Shown here: piece after piece, positions 1 to 9,738 of the stretch
How the letters are laid out: every line of letters starts with the position of its first letter
How positions within the stretch are numbered: position 1 is the first letter of the stretch
Assembly: GCF_019334305.1 (NCBI RefSeq)
Contig: NZ_JAHWGH010000018.1
Span: 258,009-322,008, forward strand
Reading direction: 5' to 3'
Source: Rossellomorea orangium
GTDB lineage: Bacteria > Bacillota > Bacilli > Bacillales > Bacillaceae_B
Length of the DNA: 64,000 nt
Made by a program: the position numbers and the translations under genes
Notes under the pieces: model-generated
Database searches by the model: none
Told to the model about the DNA's origin: nothing
What the model saw: the letters and a program-made list of their open reading frames with translations, nothing else

Positions 1-27
1 ATGCAGTTCGCATTCTCACTTGGCAGT

Positions 28-68
28 AAAAGGACTGCCCCCTAATGTTCCATCTTGGGACAGTCCAA
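28..68 (-). terminator. Terminator after sigD (hairpin family copy A)
   Basis: On the minus strand a stem formed by GGACTG(T)CCC and GGGGGCAGTCC is followed by TTTTACT, 25 bases after the sigD stop codon. It looks like the Rho-independent end of the fla/che operon. Its core is shared with hairpins near 16431, 32988, 45797 and 61293. Confidence 0.65.
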
Positions 69-92
69 CCGTCTTTTCGAACCTTTCTGATA

Positions 93-851
93 TTACGATC
101 CCAGCAGTTTTCGTAATTTGAAAATGGATTTTGAATGGATCTGTGAAATTCGAGATGTTGATAACTTCATGACTTCCCCTATTTCTGTCAGAGTAAGTTC
201 TTCCTTGTAGAATAAACTTAGTACAAGCTGCTCTTTCTCTGAAAGGGTTTCAATCATTCTTTCTAATTCAGCCAGTTTTTCACCCTTCAAAACTTCTTCC
301 TCGGGTGAAATGGTTTTGTGATCTTTAATAGAGTAGTTCTGAGATTCATGATCCTCATCAGTCAATTGCTCATCCATGGAGAGAACATTGGCAAAGAAAT
401 GTTCATTTGTGGTTTGGTAAACTTCCTCAGGTGTCATCTCCAGGGAAGCTGCTACTTCATCGGCAGTCACGTGGCGTAAAAGCGATTGTTCCATTTCCAC
501 GGTCTTAGCCTCGATTTTTTTTGCCCGGTCCCTCGTAGAACGTGGAAGCCAGTCTTCTTTCCTAAGACCGTCAAGAATGGCTCCTCTGACCCGAAAGGAG
601 GCGTATGTATCAAACTTTAAATCCCTTGAAGGGTCAAACTTCTGAAGAGCATCCAATAATCCCATCAACCCAAGACTCTTTATATCTTCTCTAGAGACGT
701 TCCTTGGCAACCCAACGGAAATTCGCTGAACATGATACGACACCAGGGGCATGTACTTCTTCACTAACATATCCCCCGCTTCAGTATCACGACTGTTTAT
801 CCATTTCTCCCAATATTTTTGTTCATCTGTTCGAGTGGGTTGTTGAGACAT
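93..851 (-). CDS. sigD: RNA polymerase sigma factor for flagellar/motility genes (SigD/FliA)
   Basis: Sigma-28 class factor of 252 residues that directs polymerase to late flagellar, motor and autolysin promoters; FlgM is the family's usual antagonist. Region 2 (about residues 20-100) contains the FDTYASFRVRGAILDGLR core-binding and -10 recognition segment, and the last 50 residues (LTLTEIGEVMKLSTSRISQI) form the region 4 helix-turn-helix. The start ATG has a clear AAGGAGG eight bases upstream. It is the last gene of the fla/che operon here, 81 bases after cheD. A terminator follows directly, so no downstream partner such as swrB is seen inside the window. Length matches the family. Confidence 0.97.
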   Translation of the reverse strand: MSQQPTRTDEQKYWEKWINSRDTEAGDMLVKKYMPLVSYHVQRISVGLPRNVSREDIKSLGLMGLLDALQKFDPSRDLKFDTYASFRVRGAILDGLRKEDWLPRSTRDRAKKIEAKTVEMEQSLLRHVTADEVAASLEMTPEEVYQTTNEHFFANVLSMDEQLTDEDHESQNYSIKDHKTISPEEEVLKGEKLAELERMIETLSEKEQLVLSLFYKEELTLTEIGEVMKLSTSRISQIHSKSIFKLRKLLGS

Positions 852-932
852 AAGAATCCTCCTTGCTAACTATTTTCTTTCGCGGGAACGGTTGGCTTCT
901 TGATCATTTAAACTGAAATGGGATCCATACCT

Positions 933-1430
933 TCATAATTCCTTCGTCCCTTCATTGACTGTCCGGACCTGGAGAATCCTTGTTGAGGTGAAGAATTCGA
1001 TGGTTCTCCCTTTGTTGCCCCCTATATCCTCTGCAACTACCGGAACTTTATATTTTAAAAGGGTTTCTCTTACGGCTTCTGCATTCCTCGGTCCAATCCT
1101 CATCACATCACTCTTGGATTGGAATTGAAACATCTGCGCACCACCCGCCATTTTGCACTGAAGTCTATTCAAGTTTGCTCCCCGGTTTTTTAACTGTCGT
1201 ATGAGCTCTTCAATTCCTGTATCGGCATATTTGGCCAAATTGAGTGTTTGATCATTCCCCAATGAAGAATAGGGAAGCATTACGTGAACCATTCCGGCAA
1301 GCCCAATAAGCTCATCGTACAAAACGACCCCTACGCATGACCCAAGACCCGAGGTACGAATCGAGCTTCCGTTCAGGGCGATATTCATATCTGCGATTCC
1401 TACCTTGACTACAGAGCCTGTGATCATCAT
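933..1430 (-). CDS. cheD: Chemoreceptor glutamine deamidase CheD
   Basis: Protein of 165 residues. CheD deamidates receptor glutamines and, in Bacillus, binds CheC and boosts its CheY-P phosphatase activity. The papain-like catalytic pair is visible: Cys32 in GLGSCVGVVLYD and His49 in MVHVMLP. Its start codon overlaps the cheC stop codon (ATGA), so the two partner proteins are translationally coupled. A second in-frame ATG follows immediately; either could be used. Confidence 0.95.
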   Translation of the reverse strand: MMITGSVVKVGIADMNIALNGSSIRTSGLGSCVGVVLYDELIGLAGMVHVMLPYSSLGNDQTLNLAKYADTGIEELIRQLKNRGANLNRLQCKMAGGAQMFQFQSKSDVMRIGPRNAEAVRETLLKYKVPVVAEDIGGNKGRTIEFFTSTRILQVRTVNEGTKEL

Positions 1431-2062
1431 AGCTTTACACCCAATGCCAGAAATATGATTTCTAATGAATCCGGGTCGGGCAACAGGAAAAAATGTCCTT
1501 TAACACTTTCAGACTCATCCACTTCCTCTTCTTTCAAGGCAGTGTCTATGACGATTGCATAGTCACTTACCTGCGAGATTTCCAGAAGTCCGAAGCCTAT
1601 GATCGCACCTGCCATATCGACAGATAAAGCAGGTACAGATGGTAATAGCTTAAGGCTTGTGAAATCAGACAGAGATGACAAATAAGAACCCGAAAGGATA
1701 TTTCCAAGTTCCTGCATGGCAGATAACCCCAGCTCTGAATAGGGAGGGTCGCTAAATGAAAAGGAACGATCGTTAATCATGGTCCTGATATACACGGACG
1801 CCTCATCAAGGGGCAACAAGAAGAACATACTTCCCGGTGCTTCCCCTTCGATTCTAAGAAATACACTTACGACAACGTTATCGGGTCCTCCTGCCATATC
1901 CATCATCTCATCAAATGACACGACTTTAACGCTGGGTACTTTCATATCGATCTTTTTGTCAAGAAGCGTTGATAGGGCGGTCGCTGCATGACCAGCCCCA
2001 ATGTTTCCGATTTCTTTCAATATATCCAAGTGCATTGAAGTTATTTTTTTTTCATAGCCCAA
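1427..2062 (-). CDS. cheC: CheY-P phosphatase CheC
   Basis: Protein of 211 residues of the CheC/CheX/FliY phosphatase family, which removes phosphate from CheY-P during adaptation. Both duplicated active-site helices are intact: EIGN near residue 17 and ELGN near residue 118, each followed by the usual helix and proline. The start is TTG with AGGAGGG six bases upstream. It lies between cheW and cheD and shares four bases with cheD, fitting the CheC-CheD complex. Confidence 0.95.
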   Translation of the reverse strand: MGYEKKITSMHLDILKEIGNIGAGHAATALSTLLDKKIDMKVPSVKVVSFDEMMDMAGGPDNVVVSVFLRIEGEAPGSMFFLLPLDEASVYIRTMINDRSFSFSDPPYSELGLSAMQELGNILSGSYLSSLSDFTSLKLLPSVPALSVDMAGAIIGFGLLEISQVSDYAIVIDTALKEEEVDESESVKGHFFLLPDPDSLEIIFLALGVKL

Positions 2063-2076
2063 ACCTATCCCTCCTT

Positions 2077-2523
2077 TTAGATGGATTCAAGAATTTTATC
2101 TAAATGGATAAGGATCAGGAGTCTCTTGTTCTGTTTTACAACTCCACCTATGTACTCAGCCTCTAATACACCAACTACTTCGGGTGAAGGTTCGATCGCT
2201 TCTCTTGAGACATCCAGTACATCATTGGCAGCGTCCACGATCAATCCAACTTCTTTATCGTCTAATCCTGCAATGATCACTCGCGTACTCTCCGTTGGTT
2301 CTGTTGGCGGTAATTCAAACCGGCTCCTTAGATCAATTATTGGTGTAACCACTCCACGTAAATTAATAACACCTTTTACATAGGAGGCGGTCCTTGGAAC
2401 TCTGGTAATATGTTCAAGCTTCTCTATGGATTTGACTTGATTCACAGGTATGGCATATTCCTTGTCAACCAATTGAAAAACGATAAGCTTTAAATCTTCC
2501 ACTGCATCTACTATTTCACTCAT
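2077..2523 (-). CDS. cheW: Chemotaxis coupling protein CheW
   Basis: Single CheW domain of 148 residues, the adaptor joining chemoreceptors to CheA in the polar signalling array. The sequence KEYAIPVNQVKSIEKLEHITRVP followed by VKGVINLRG is the hallmark first half, and GLIVDAANDV the second. It follows cheA after 12 bases and precedes cheC by 14, so it is part of the same transcript. Nothing is unusual. Confidence 0.96.
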   Translation of the reverse strand: MSEIVDAVEDLKLIVFQLVDKEYAIPVNQVKSIEKLEHITRVPRTASYVKGVINLRGVVTPIIDLRSRFELPPTEPTESTRVIIAGLDDKEVGLIVDAANDVLDVSREAIEPSPEVVGVLEAEYIGGVVKQNKRLLILIHLDKILESI

Positions 2524-2535
2524 TACCCGTACCCC

Positions 2536-4581
2536 CTACTTTATTAATGCATTACAATCAACAATCAGTGCTACCTGTCCGTCTCCCAGAATAGTTGCAC
2601 CTGAAATCGCAAAGACTTCATTTAAATAATTCCCTAATGATTTCAATACAACTTCCTGCTGACCAATAAAGGAATCAACGACCAGCCCGGCCATTTTCTC
2701 TCCTTTTCGTACGATGACCACAGAATATAACTCTTCTTCCTTTGAATGTTTCGGTACTTCAAACACATCCTCAAGAAATAGTAACGGCACAACTTTCCCT
2801 CTAAAGTCAATCACTCTCTGATTATGTGCTTTCATGATTTCTTCCTTTTTCACAATAGCGGTTTCAATTATAGAAGAGAGAGGGATGGCATACTTTTCAT
2901 TTTCGATTTCAGTAAGCATGACAGAAATGATTGATAATGTGAGCGGCAGTTGGATGGAAAATAATGATCCTTGTCCAACCGTGGAGTCTATTGTAATTGA
3001 ACCTCCAAGCGACTCTATCGTCGCTTTTACTACATCCAATCCGACACCCCTTCCGGAAATATCCGAAATCTGTTCAGCTGTAGAAAAGCCCGATGCCAGA
3101 ATGAGCTCGTAGATTTGTCTATCTGATAAGGTTTTGGCTGTTTCTTCTGAAACAATACCTTTCTGGATAGCCTTTTCGAGGACCCTCTCTTTGTTGATCC
3201 CCGCTCCATCATCTTCAAGTTCGATAAACACATGATTTCCGCTATGATACGCTTTTAACTTGACGGTTCCCTGTTCGGATTTACCATTTTTGACACGGAC
3301 TTCAGGATTTTCGATTCCATGGTCCAGGGCATTTCGGATTAAATGGACAAGGGGATCCCCGATTTCATCAATCACGGTCCGATCAAGTTCCGTCTCAGCA
3401 CCTATGATTTCCAATTCGATTTTTTTATTCAGGTCTCTTGCCAGCTGCCTGACCATGCGTGGGAAACGGTTAAATACCGTCTCTACAGGTACCATACGCA
3501 TATTGAGAATAATGTTCTGCAGGTCGCCTGATATTCTCGTCATCCTCTCCACCGTTTCATTCAACTCTGGATTATTTAAATCCCTTGAGATTTGTTCAAG
3601 CCTTCCTCTGTCGATGACAAGCTCCTCAAAGAGATTCATTAGAACATCGAGTCGTTCAATGTTCACCCGAATCGTTTTGCTAGAAGGGGCCGATTGTTTC
3701 GATACGTTTCCGGCCGGTTTATTTGCTTGATCCTCACTACGACCTTTTTCCACTTGCACTTTTTTTGCAGGCTCTGTTATTGAATCTTCTGGTTTATTCT
3801 GATTCTGAAGGTGCTCTGCCGTCAGCTCTAGAACAGTGACTTCCTCAACTTCAGATACTTTTCGCACATGATTCTCTAAGTCAATTGCCTCTTCTTTCGA
3901 TACAACAGCTATAACGAAAGAATGATCGAACTGCTCCTCTTCAAGCTGATCAACCGTGGGTAGGGATTTAATGACCTCACCCATTTTTCCAAGCACTTCG
4001 AAAACCATATATACCCGGGCTGCTTTAAGCAGACAATCCTCCCGCAAGGTAACGGAAATTTCAAAGCATCGGAACCCCTGCTCATAGGATTCCTGAATAA
4101 CCGTTTGTTCGAAAGCTTCGTACTGCATGGATAACAATTCTATGTCAGTCGTTGCGGCAGCCGCAGCGACCTCATTCAATGCGTGAGAGGAAGGAATCGT
4201 CTCTCCTTTTTCAATTGCCTGGAGCATGGCTACTACTTCCGTTACATCCCGCTTACCATCTCCTCCATCTGCAATGGAAAACACCATGGCTTCAAGATCA
4301 TCGACGGACTTAAACACAATGTCGAGTATTTCGGGTGTTACCTTTATTTTTTCGTTTCTGATGGCATCAAGGACATTCTCCATTTTATGTGTAAGGTTAG
4401 CTAAATCCTCAAACCCCATCGTGGCAGACATCCCTTTTAAGGTATGAGCTGACCGAAAGATCTCATTAACGATTGCAAGATCTTCCGGTTTTTTTTCCAG
4501 TTCCAGCAGCTGTTCATTACAGGTTTGCAGATTTTCTTTGCTCTCTTCTATAAATACTTCTAAATATTGACTCAATTCCAT
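2536..4581 (-). CDS. cheA: Chemotaxis histidine kinase CheA
   Basis: Kinase of 681 residues that phosphorylates CheY and CheB in response to receptors. Domains in order: HPt with phospho-accepting His46 in SAHTLKG, a CheY-binding P2 domain, a low-complexity linker near residue 270, the dimerisation helices, the ATPase with N box (RNALDHGIE), G1 (DDGAGI) and G2 (GRGVGLDVV), and a C-terminal CheW-like domain. I place the start at the ATG giving MELSQYLEVF, which lines up with the family and sits eight bases from GAGGTG. A GTG three codons upstream falls inside that ribosome binding site. Confidence 0.97.
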   Translation of the reverse strand: MELSQYLEVFIEESKENLQTCNEQLLELEKKPEDLAIVNEIFRSAHTLKGMSATMGFEDLANLTHKMENVLDAIRNEKIKVTPEILDIVFKSVDDLEAMVFSIADGGDGKRDVTEVVAMLQAIEKGETIPSSHALNEVAAAAATTDIELLSMQYEAFEQTVIQESYEQGFRCFEISVTLREDCLLKAARVYMVFEVLGKMGEVIKSLPTVDQLEEEQFDHSFVIAVVSKEEAIDLENHVRKVSEVEEVTVLELTAEHLQNQNKPEDSITEPAKKVQVEKGRSEDQANKPAGNVSKQSAPSSKTIRVNIERLDVLMNLFEELVIDRGRLEQISRDLNNPELNETVERMTRISGDLQNIILNMRMVPVETVFNRFPRMVRQLARDLNKKIELEIIGAETELDRTVIDEIGDPLVHLIRNALDHGIENPEVRVKNGKSEQGTVKLKAYHSGNHVFIELEDDGAGINKERVLEKAIQKGIVSEETAKTLSDRQIYELILASGFSTAEQISDISGRGVGLDVVKATIESLGGSITIDSTVGQGSLFSIQLPLTLSIISVMLTEIENEKYAIPLSSIIETAIVKKEEIMKAHNQRVIDFRGKVVPLLFLEDVFEVPKHSKEEELYSVVIVRKGEKMAGLVVDSFIGQQEVVLKSLGNYLNEVFAISGATILGDGQVALIVDCNALIK

Positions 4582-4596
4582 ATATTCCACACCTCT

Positions 4597-5676
4597 CTAA
4601 TCCATGTACGTCATTATTGATCGAGGAATATTCCCGATATGTTCCACCCTGTCAACTAGCTTTGTTGCGATTGCCGATTTCGGCATCCCAAACACAATAC
4701 ATGTCTCTTTTGATTCTGCAATGGCCCGCACATTTCCGCGTTCTTTAAGCTTAATCAACCCTTCGGAACCATCAGAACCCATACCTGTCATGATGACGGA
4801 TATTTTGCTGTAATTCCGAATCAGACTAGCAGACTCGAACAATATATCCACAGAGGGTCTATGGCCATTTCTAGGTGCTTCATCCTTTGAAAGCTGAATC
4901 GATAGAGTCTTTCCATTTTCCATTATTCTGGTGTGGAAACCACCTGGGGCAATATAGGCTGTGCCATTTTGAAGAACTTCCCCATCTTCGGCTTCCTTTA
5001 CATGAATGGCAGATTGACCATCTAAACGGTCAGCGAGTGATTTTGTAAATCCCGGAGGCATATGTTGTACCACAACGATTGGCGCTTTCAGCTGATGCGG
5101 CAATGCTGTCAACACGTTTTGCAGAGCGCGTGGGCCTCCTGTCGATGTCCCAATTAATATTAACTTAGGGGGATTTAATCCCATGTGACGGTCAATTGAT
5201 AAAGGCTCTGTATCTTCACTCACGGTTGATAACGGTGCACACGTTGATTTCTTTTGGTACACATCCCTTATTTTCGTAACATTCACCTTACTTGCTGACA
5301 CTACTTTCTCTACCAGCTCTTCTTGAATCTTATGAAGGTCCAAGGAAATGGTACCAGAAGGTTTCGCGATGAAATCAACGGCACCAAGCTCCATGGCTTT
5401 GACGGTTTCCTCCGTCCCTTCTTTCGTTGTAGAAGAAATCATCACAACAGGTACCGGGCATTCCTCCATGATGCGCTTCAAAGCTTCGATCCCATTCATC
5501 TTGGGCATCTCCACATCAAGGGTGACGACATCGGGATGGAATTTCTTTATCTTCGTGATCGCGTCTTCTCCATTCCTTGCAATGCCAATCACTTCTAGTT
5601 CACCTGTGGCCGTTAAAAAATCACTAATCAGCTTCCTCATAAATGCTGAATCATCTACAACTAAAACCTTTTTCAT
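4597..5676 (-). CDS. cheB: Chemotaxis response regulator methylesterase/glutamine deamidase CheB
   Basis: Protein of 359 residues that demethylates receptors when phosphorylated by CheA. The N-terminal receiver has Asp54 in VVTLDVEMPKMNG. The C-terminal esterase carries the catalytic triad Ser178 (GTSTGGP), His205 (VQHMPPGFT) and Asp302 (GMGSDGSEG). The linker around residues 130-165 is variable, as usual. It lies between flhG and cheA. The ribosome binding site GGGAGG is about 12 bases from the ATG, slightly long. Confidence 0.97.
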   Translation of the reverse strand: MKKVLVVDDSAFMRKLISDFLTATGELEVIGIARNGEDAITKIKKFHPDVVTLDVEMPKMNGIEALKRIMEECPVPVVMISSTTKEGTEETVKAMELGAVDFIAKPSGTISLDLHKIQEELVEKVVSASKVNVTKIRDVYQKKSTCAPLSTVSEDTEPLSIDRHMGLNPPKLILIGTSTGGPRALQNVLTALPHQLKAPIVVVQHMPPGFTKSLADRLDGQSAIHVKEAEDGEVLQNGTAYIAPGGFHTRIMENGKTLSIQLSKDEAPRNGHRPSVDILFESASLIRNYSKISVIMTGMGSDGSEGLIKLKERGNVRAIAESKETCIVFGMPKSAIATKLVDRVEHIGNIPRSIMTYMD

Positions 5677-5685
5677 TCAGGACTT

Positions 5686-6543
5686 TTACCTCCCAAAAAA
5701 TAATTTTCGAATCGTCTTTACAAAGCCTGTTCCTTTAGTACCCTGATATTCCGTTCCCGTTAGATGGTGAACCATCGCTCGAAGACTCAACGACATCACT
5801 GAAGATGGATGACCTACGACAATCGGCGTTTGATTGATGACGGCCTTCCTGACTGCTGAATCCTCTGGAAGGACTCCAAGTGATACGATTTCTTTATGCA
5901 GAAACTTCCTGACGGTTTCTTGTAATCTAGTAATCGTTTCAAGACCTTCTTTTTTGAACTCCGCCCGATTGCATATGAGATAAAACGGTTTTTCCCCATC
6001 TCTTAAATAAATATATTTCATCATAGAATAGGCATCGGTTACAGATGTTGGTTCAGGAGTCGTAACAACGATGATTTCATCCATTGCTAGGAGAAACTCC
6101 AGTGTTTCTCTTGTAGCACCTGCACCCATATCAAAAAGAATATAATCATAATGATGAGTCGCATAATCCATCACCTCGAAGAAGCGTTGTACTTGCTTCT
6201 CCTGCCAATCCACTATATTCTTCAAGCCATTCCCGCCGCTTATGTAAGAAATACCATGAACATTCTCACATATAATCGTGTCGATTTCTAGTACTTTTTC
6301 CTCAATATAATCCATTATTGAGTAGGTATGATGACTCCCTAGTAAAATATGAATATTCCCCATCCCTATATCCAGATCAAACAGGAGCACCTTTTTATTC
6401 TCTTTAGCAAGAAGAATGGAGAGGTTCGTCGATATATTCGATTTACCAACCCCTCCCTTTCCACTTACAATTGCGATCGTCTTAGCAGGAACCGAGTCTG
6501 TCAGGAGCATTTTCCTCCTTAAGTTATACGCTTGATCTTTCAT
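5686..6543 (-). CDS. flhG: Flagellar number/placement MinD-like ATPase FlhG
   Basis: ParA/MinD family ATPase of 285 residues (YlxH in older Bacillus naming). It works with FlhF to set flagellar number and pattern, and in B. subtilis with FliM/FliY during C-ring assembly. The deviant Walker A motif GKGGVGKSNISTNL starts near residue 28, and the DLDIGMGNIHILLG switch segment follows. The gene overlaps the end of flhF by 20 bases, the usual coupling of this pair. The N-terminal DQAYNLRRKM stretch corresponds to the FlhF-activating segment of the family. Confidence 0.95.
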   Translation of the reverse strand: MKDQAYNLRRKMLLTDSVPAKTIAIVSGKGGVGKSNISTNLSILLAKENKKVLLFDLDIGMGNIHILLGSHHTYSIMDYIEEKVLEIDTIICENVHGISYISGGNGLKNIVDWQEKQVQRFFEVMDYATHHYDYILFDMGAGATRETLEFLLAMDEIIVVTTPEPTSVTDAYSMMKYIYLRDGEKPFYLICNRAEFKKEGLETITRLQETVRKFLHKEIVSLGVLPEDSAVRKAVINQTPIVVGHPSSVMSLSLRAMVHHLTGTEYQGTKGTGFVKTIRKLFFGR

Positions 6544-7687
6544 GGCAGAATCCTTTCATAAGCAATCGAACGATTTCATCCTCATTCACTTCTGTAATAT
6601 CTTCGGGGACATCCTGGCCATTTGTTACATAAGCTGCACCAATACCCGCTTCAGACATCATATTGATCATTGATCCGTAGCTCGACGTCTCATCTAGTTT
6701 CGTAAAAATAAACCGATCGATATGAATCGAAGAAAATTGGGAAATGATCTCCCTCATGTCTTTTTCTTTACTTGTTAAGGATAGAACCAGATAGGTTTCC
6801 ATCTGATGATCAAAATCAATGACTTTTTGCAAATCCTCTACATATTTCTTTTCCCTGAAGTTACGACCCGCCGTATCAATGAAAACATGATCGTAGTCCA
6901 TGAATTTATCGATCGCTTTCTTAAAGTCCTCTATTTTATAAACGACTTCAACCGGCACATTCAGAAGACCTGCGTAGGTTTTTAATTGCTCAATTGCAGC
7001 GATCCGGTATGTATCTGTCGTGATGAAGGCGATTTTCATCCTTCTTTCAATCACTGCTTCTGCAGCCATCTTGGCGAGCGTCGTTGTTTTTCCCACCCCT
7101 GTAGGACCTATGACATTAATATATTTTCGTTTATAGCTTATTCCTCCATATTCAATTCCTTTTAAATGATGATGAAGAAAATGCTTCACTTCTCTGGTAG
7201 CCCACTCATCCCGTCTGTCCACTGGCAGCGTTCCGGCTTGGATCTTTTTTTCCAACTGGTCTCCCAGTTGAAACAAAGTTGAATCACTCACATCATGGTT
7301 CATTAGGTGAAAAAGGATATCCTGCACTCCCTCAGTGAATGTTTCAAATCGATTTTTAGATTTCAGGGTGGTAATCATTTGTTTCAATTCCTTTAATTCC
7401 GCTTCAACCGATGAATTAGATTCATAGTTTTCCTTTTTCTCATTAGCCGGCTGAATGATTGATTTCGAAGCGGTCTTCGTTTTCACTCTGCTGATTTCCA
7501 TCTTTTCATTTTCAACATCTGGATCTATGGCAGCGATGACTTCAATCATTTTTTTCTTAAACAACCCCATGAATCCGCCTATGTAGGTGACTTTAGAATT
7601 TAATATGACTGCATTTTCTCCCAGTTCAGACCTAACCTTCTTCATGGCTTCACTCATTGTTGAAGCAGAATATTTCTTTACCTTCAT
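6524..7687 (-). CDS. flhF: SRP-type GTPase FlhF, flagellar placement
   Basis: Third SRP-type GTPase, beside Ffh and FtsY also present in this window. It has 387 residues: an N-terminal basic B domain (MKVKKYSASTMSEAMKKVRSELG), a poorly conserved linker near residues 75-110, then the N and G domains with P loop [20 protein letters not shown] and the TKLDE specificity motif. It recruits early basal-body parts to the membrane. Its 5' end overlaps the flhA stop by four bases and its 3' end overlaps flhG. Confidence 0.96.
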   Translation of the reverse strand: MKVKKYSASTMSEAMKKVRSELGENAVILNSKVTYIGGFMGLFKKKMIEVIAAIDPDVENEKMEISRVKTKTASKSIIQPANEKKENYESNSSVEAELKELKQMITTLKSKNRFETFTEGVQDILFHLMNHDVSDSTLFQLGDQLEKKIQAGTLPVDRRDEWATREVKHFLHHHLKGIEYGGISYKRKYINVIGPTGVGKTTTLAKMAAEAVIERRMKIAFITTDTYRIAAIEQLKTYAGLLNVPVEVVYKIEDFKKAIDKFMDYDHVFIDTAGRNFREKKYVEDLQKVIDFDHQMETYLVLSLTSKEKDMREIISQFSSIHIDRFIFTKLDETSSYGSMINMMSEAGIGAAYVTNGQDVPEDITEVNEDEIVRLLMKGFCHERSSV

Positions 7688-9720
7688 CCTATATTCACCA
7701 CCCCTAAACTTTGTACTTCAACATTTGCCTCTAATTCGTTATACGATATGATCGGAACCTGTGGAAAATATCTTTCCGTCAGCTGTCTAACGTACATTCT
7801 CACTGCTGGTGAACACAGAATGACGGGAGATTCTTCCATCAGGGACAGCTGCTCTACTTGATTTGCAACAGCTTCCAAAATGCCCTGCGAGTCATTTGGA
7901 TCCATGGATAAATAATTGCCATGTTCCGTTTGCTGAATGGAATCCGCTATCATTTTTTCCACCTTGCCGCTCATGGTGACCACCTTTAACGAAGTATCAC
8001 CCTGAACATATTGATTCGTAATCTGTCTTGCGAGTGATTGCCTTACATACTCTGCTAATAAATCTGTATCCGAACTCATCTTCCCATAATCTGCGAGAGT
8101 TTCAAAAATGATAGGTAGATTGCGAATAGATACATTCTCTTTTAATAGTTTGGAAAGGACCTTTTGCACTTCCCCGACTGTTAATGGATTCGGGGTCACT
8201 TCCTCAACAAGGATCGGGTAAGATTCCTGCAGATGATCAATGAGTTGCTTCGTTTCCTGTCTGCCGAGGAGTTCGTGAGCATTGTTCTTGATCATTTCCG
8301 TAATATGAGTCGAGACTACAGATGGAGGATCCACTACTGTATAGCCAAAGATCTCTGCCTGCTCCTTCATTTCTTCTGAAATCCATTTAGCTGGAAGTCC
8401 AAATGAAGGCTCGATGGTATCGATTCCTTCAATGGAATCATCTTCCACCCCAGGACTCATGGCTAAGTAATGATCTAAGAGCAACTCGCCACGGGCCATT
8501 TCATTCCCTTTGATTTTCAACCGGTATTCGTTGGGCTGAAGCTGAATATTATCCCGGATCCTGACAACAGGGATGACAAGGCCAAGTTCTATGGCCAATT
8601 GCCGCCTGATCATGACGATCCTGTCGAGGAGGTCTCCTCCCTGATTTGTATCAGCTAATGGAATCAATCCATATCCGAACTCAAATTCAATTGGGTCGAC
8701 ATTCAGAAGATTCACTACGCTTTCAGGACTCTTCATCTCATCCTGCTCTACTTCTTCTTCCATTTCCATCAGGTCTGTTTCATTCTCTTTAGGTGATCTC
8801 GATAGCATGTATCCACCGACCCCTAACAGGGCGGCAACAGGGATTGTTAAGATATCATTGATGGGAGTAGCGACACCGAGCATAAAAATCGTGAACGCAG
8901 ATACATAGAGCATGACGGGATACGCAAGCAGCTGGTTCATAATATCCTGACCAAGATTTCCTTCGGATGCGGCCCTCGTGACCACAATTCCTGTGGCTGT
9001 CGAGATCAAAAGTGCCGGAATTTGACTGACGATCCCATCTCCCACGGTAAGCAGTGAATAGCGGGTTGCCGCCTCTGCAATCGGAAGCCCCTGCTGAGTC
9101 ATTCCGATGATGATCCCGAAAATTAGATTGATCATGACAATGACAATTCCTGCAATCGCATCACCCTTTACAAATTTAGAAGCACCGTCCATTGCACCAT
9201 AGAAGTCGGCTTCTTTCCCCACTTTCTCACGTCGATTCCTTGCATCATGCTCAGAGATCATACCAGCATTTAAATCGGCATCGATGCTCATTTGTTTCCC
9301 CGGCATAGCATCGAGGGTAAAGCGTGCGGCAACCTCAGATACACGTTCGGATCCTTTCGTTATGACGATAAATTGAATGACAATCAATATGATGAATACC
9401 ACAAGTCCGACAAGTATATTTCCACCTACAACGAATGTTCCAAAGGTTTCCACAACGTCCCCCGCTTCACCCTTACTAAGGATTGATCTCGTTGTGGAAA
9501 CATTTAGACCCAATCTGAAAAGCGTCAATAGTAATAATAGCGATGGAAATATAGAAAACTGTAAAGGTTCATTCATATTCATGGAAATTAGGAGGACAAG
9601 TAAGGCAAGTGAAATATTAATAATGATCAATAAGCTCAATAACCACGATGGGAAGGGAATGATAAGCATGGCAACGATTAATATGACACTTGCTAGTACG
9701 GATAAATCTCTTGCTGACAT
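7684..9720 (-). CDS. flhA: Flagellar type III export gate protein FlhA
   Basis: Export gate component of 678 residues. The first 310 or so residues hold about eight membrane helices with the FHIPEP-family loop (KFVKGDAIAGIVIVMINL). The rest is the cytoplasmic domain that docks chaperone-substrate complexes and forms the nonameric ring. It follows flhB by 18 bases and overlaps flhF. Family length and order fully match; no unusual features. Confidence 0.97.
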   Translation of the reverse strand: MSARDLSVLASVILIVAMLIIPFPSWLLSLLIIINISLALLVLLISMNMNEPLQFSIFPSLLLLLTLFRLGLNVSTTRSILSKGEAGDVVETFGTFVVGGNILVGLVVFIILIVIQFIVITKGSERVSEVAARFTLDAMPGKQMSIDADLNAGMISEHDARNRREKVGKEADFYGAMDGASKFVKGDAIAGIVIVMINLIFGIIIGMTQQGLPIAEAATRYSLLTVGDGIVSQIPALLISTATGIVVTRAASEGNLGQDIMNQLLAYPVMLYVSAFTIFMLGVATPINDILTIPVAALLGVGGYMLSRSPKENETDLMEMEEEVEQDEMKSPESVVNLLNVDPIEFEFGYGLIPLADTNQGGDLLDRIVMIRRQLAIELGLVIPVVRIRDNIQLQPNEYRLKIKGNEMARGELLLDHYLAMSPGVEDDSIEGIDTIEPSFGLPAKWISEEMKEQAEIFGYTVVDPPSVVSTHITEMIKNNAHELLGRQETKQLIDHLQESYPILVEEVTPNPLTVGEVQKVLSKLLKENVSIRNLPIIFETLADYGKMSSDTDLLAEYVRQSLARQITNQYVQGDTSLKVVTMSGKVEKMIADSIQQTEHGNYLSMDPNDSQGILEAVANQVEQLSLMEESPVILCSPAVRMYVRQLTERYFPQVPIISYNELEANVEVQSLGVVNIG

Positions 9721-9738
9721 TGTTTCTCTCCTAACTGC

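Noticed and set aside
3260-3730. A 156-residue open frame on the plus strand opposite cheA
   Set aside because: It is antisense to a well-conserved kinase, has no ribosome binding site, shows the Ser/Arg-rich composition of a shadow frame, and resembles no known protein.
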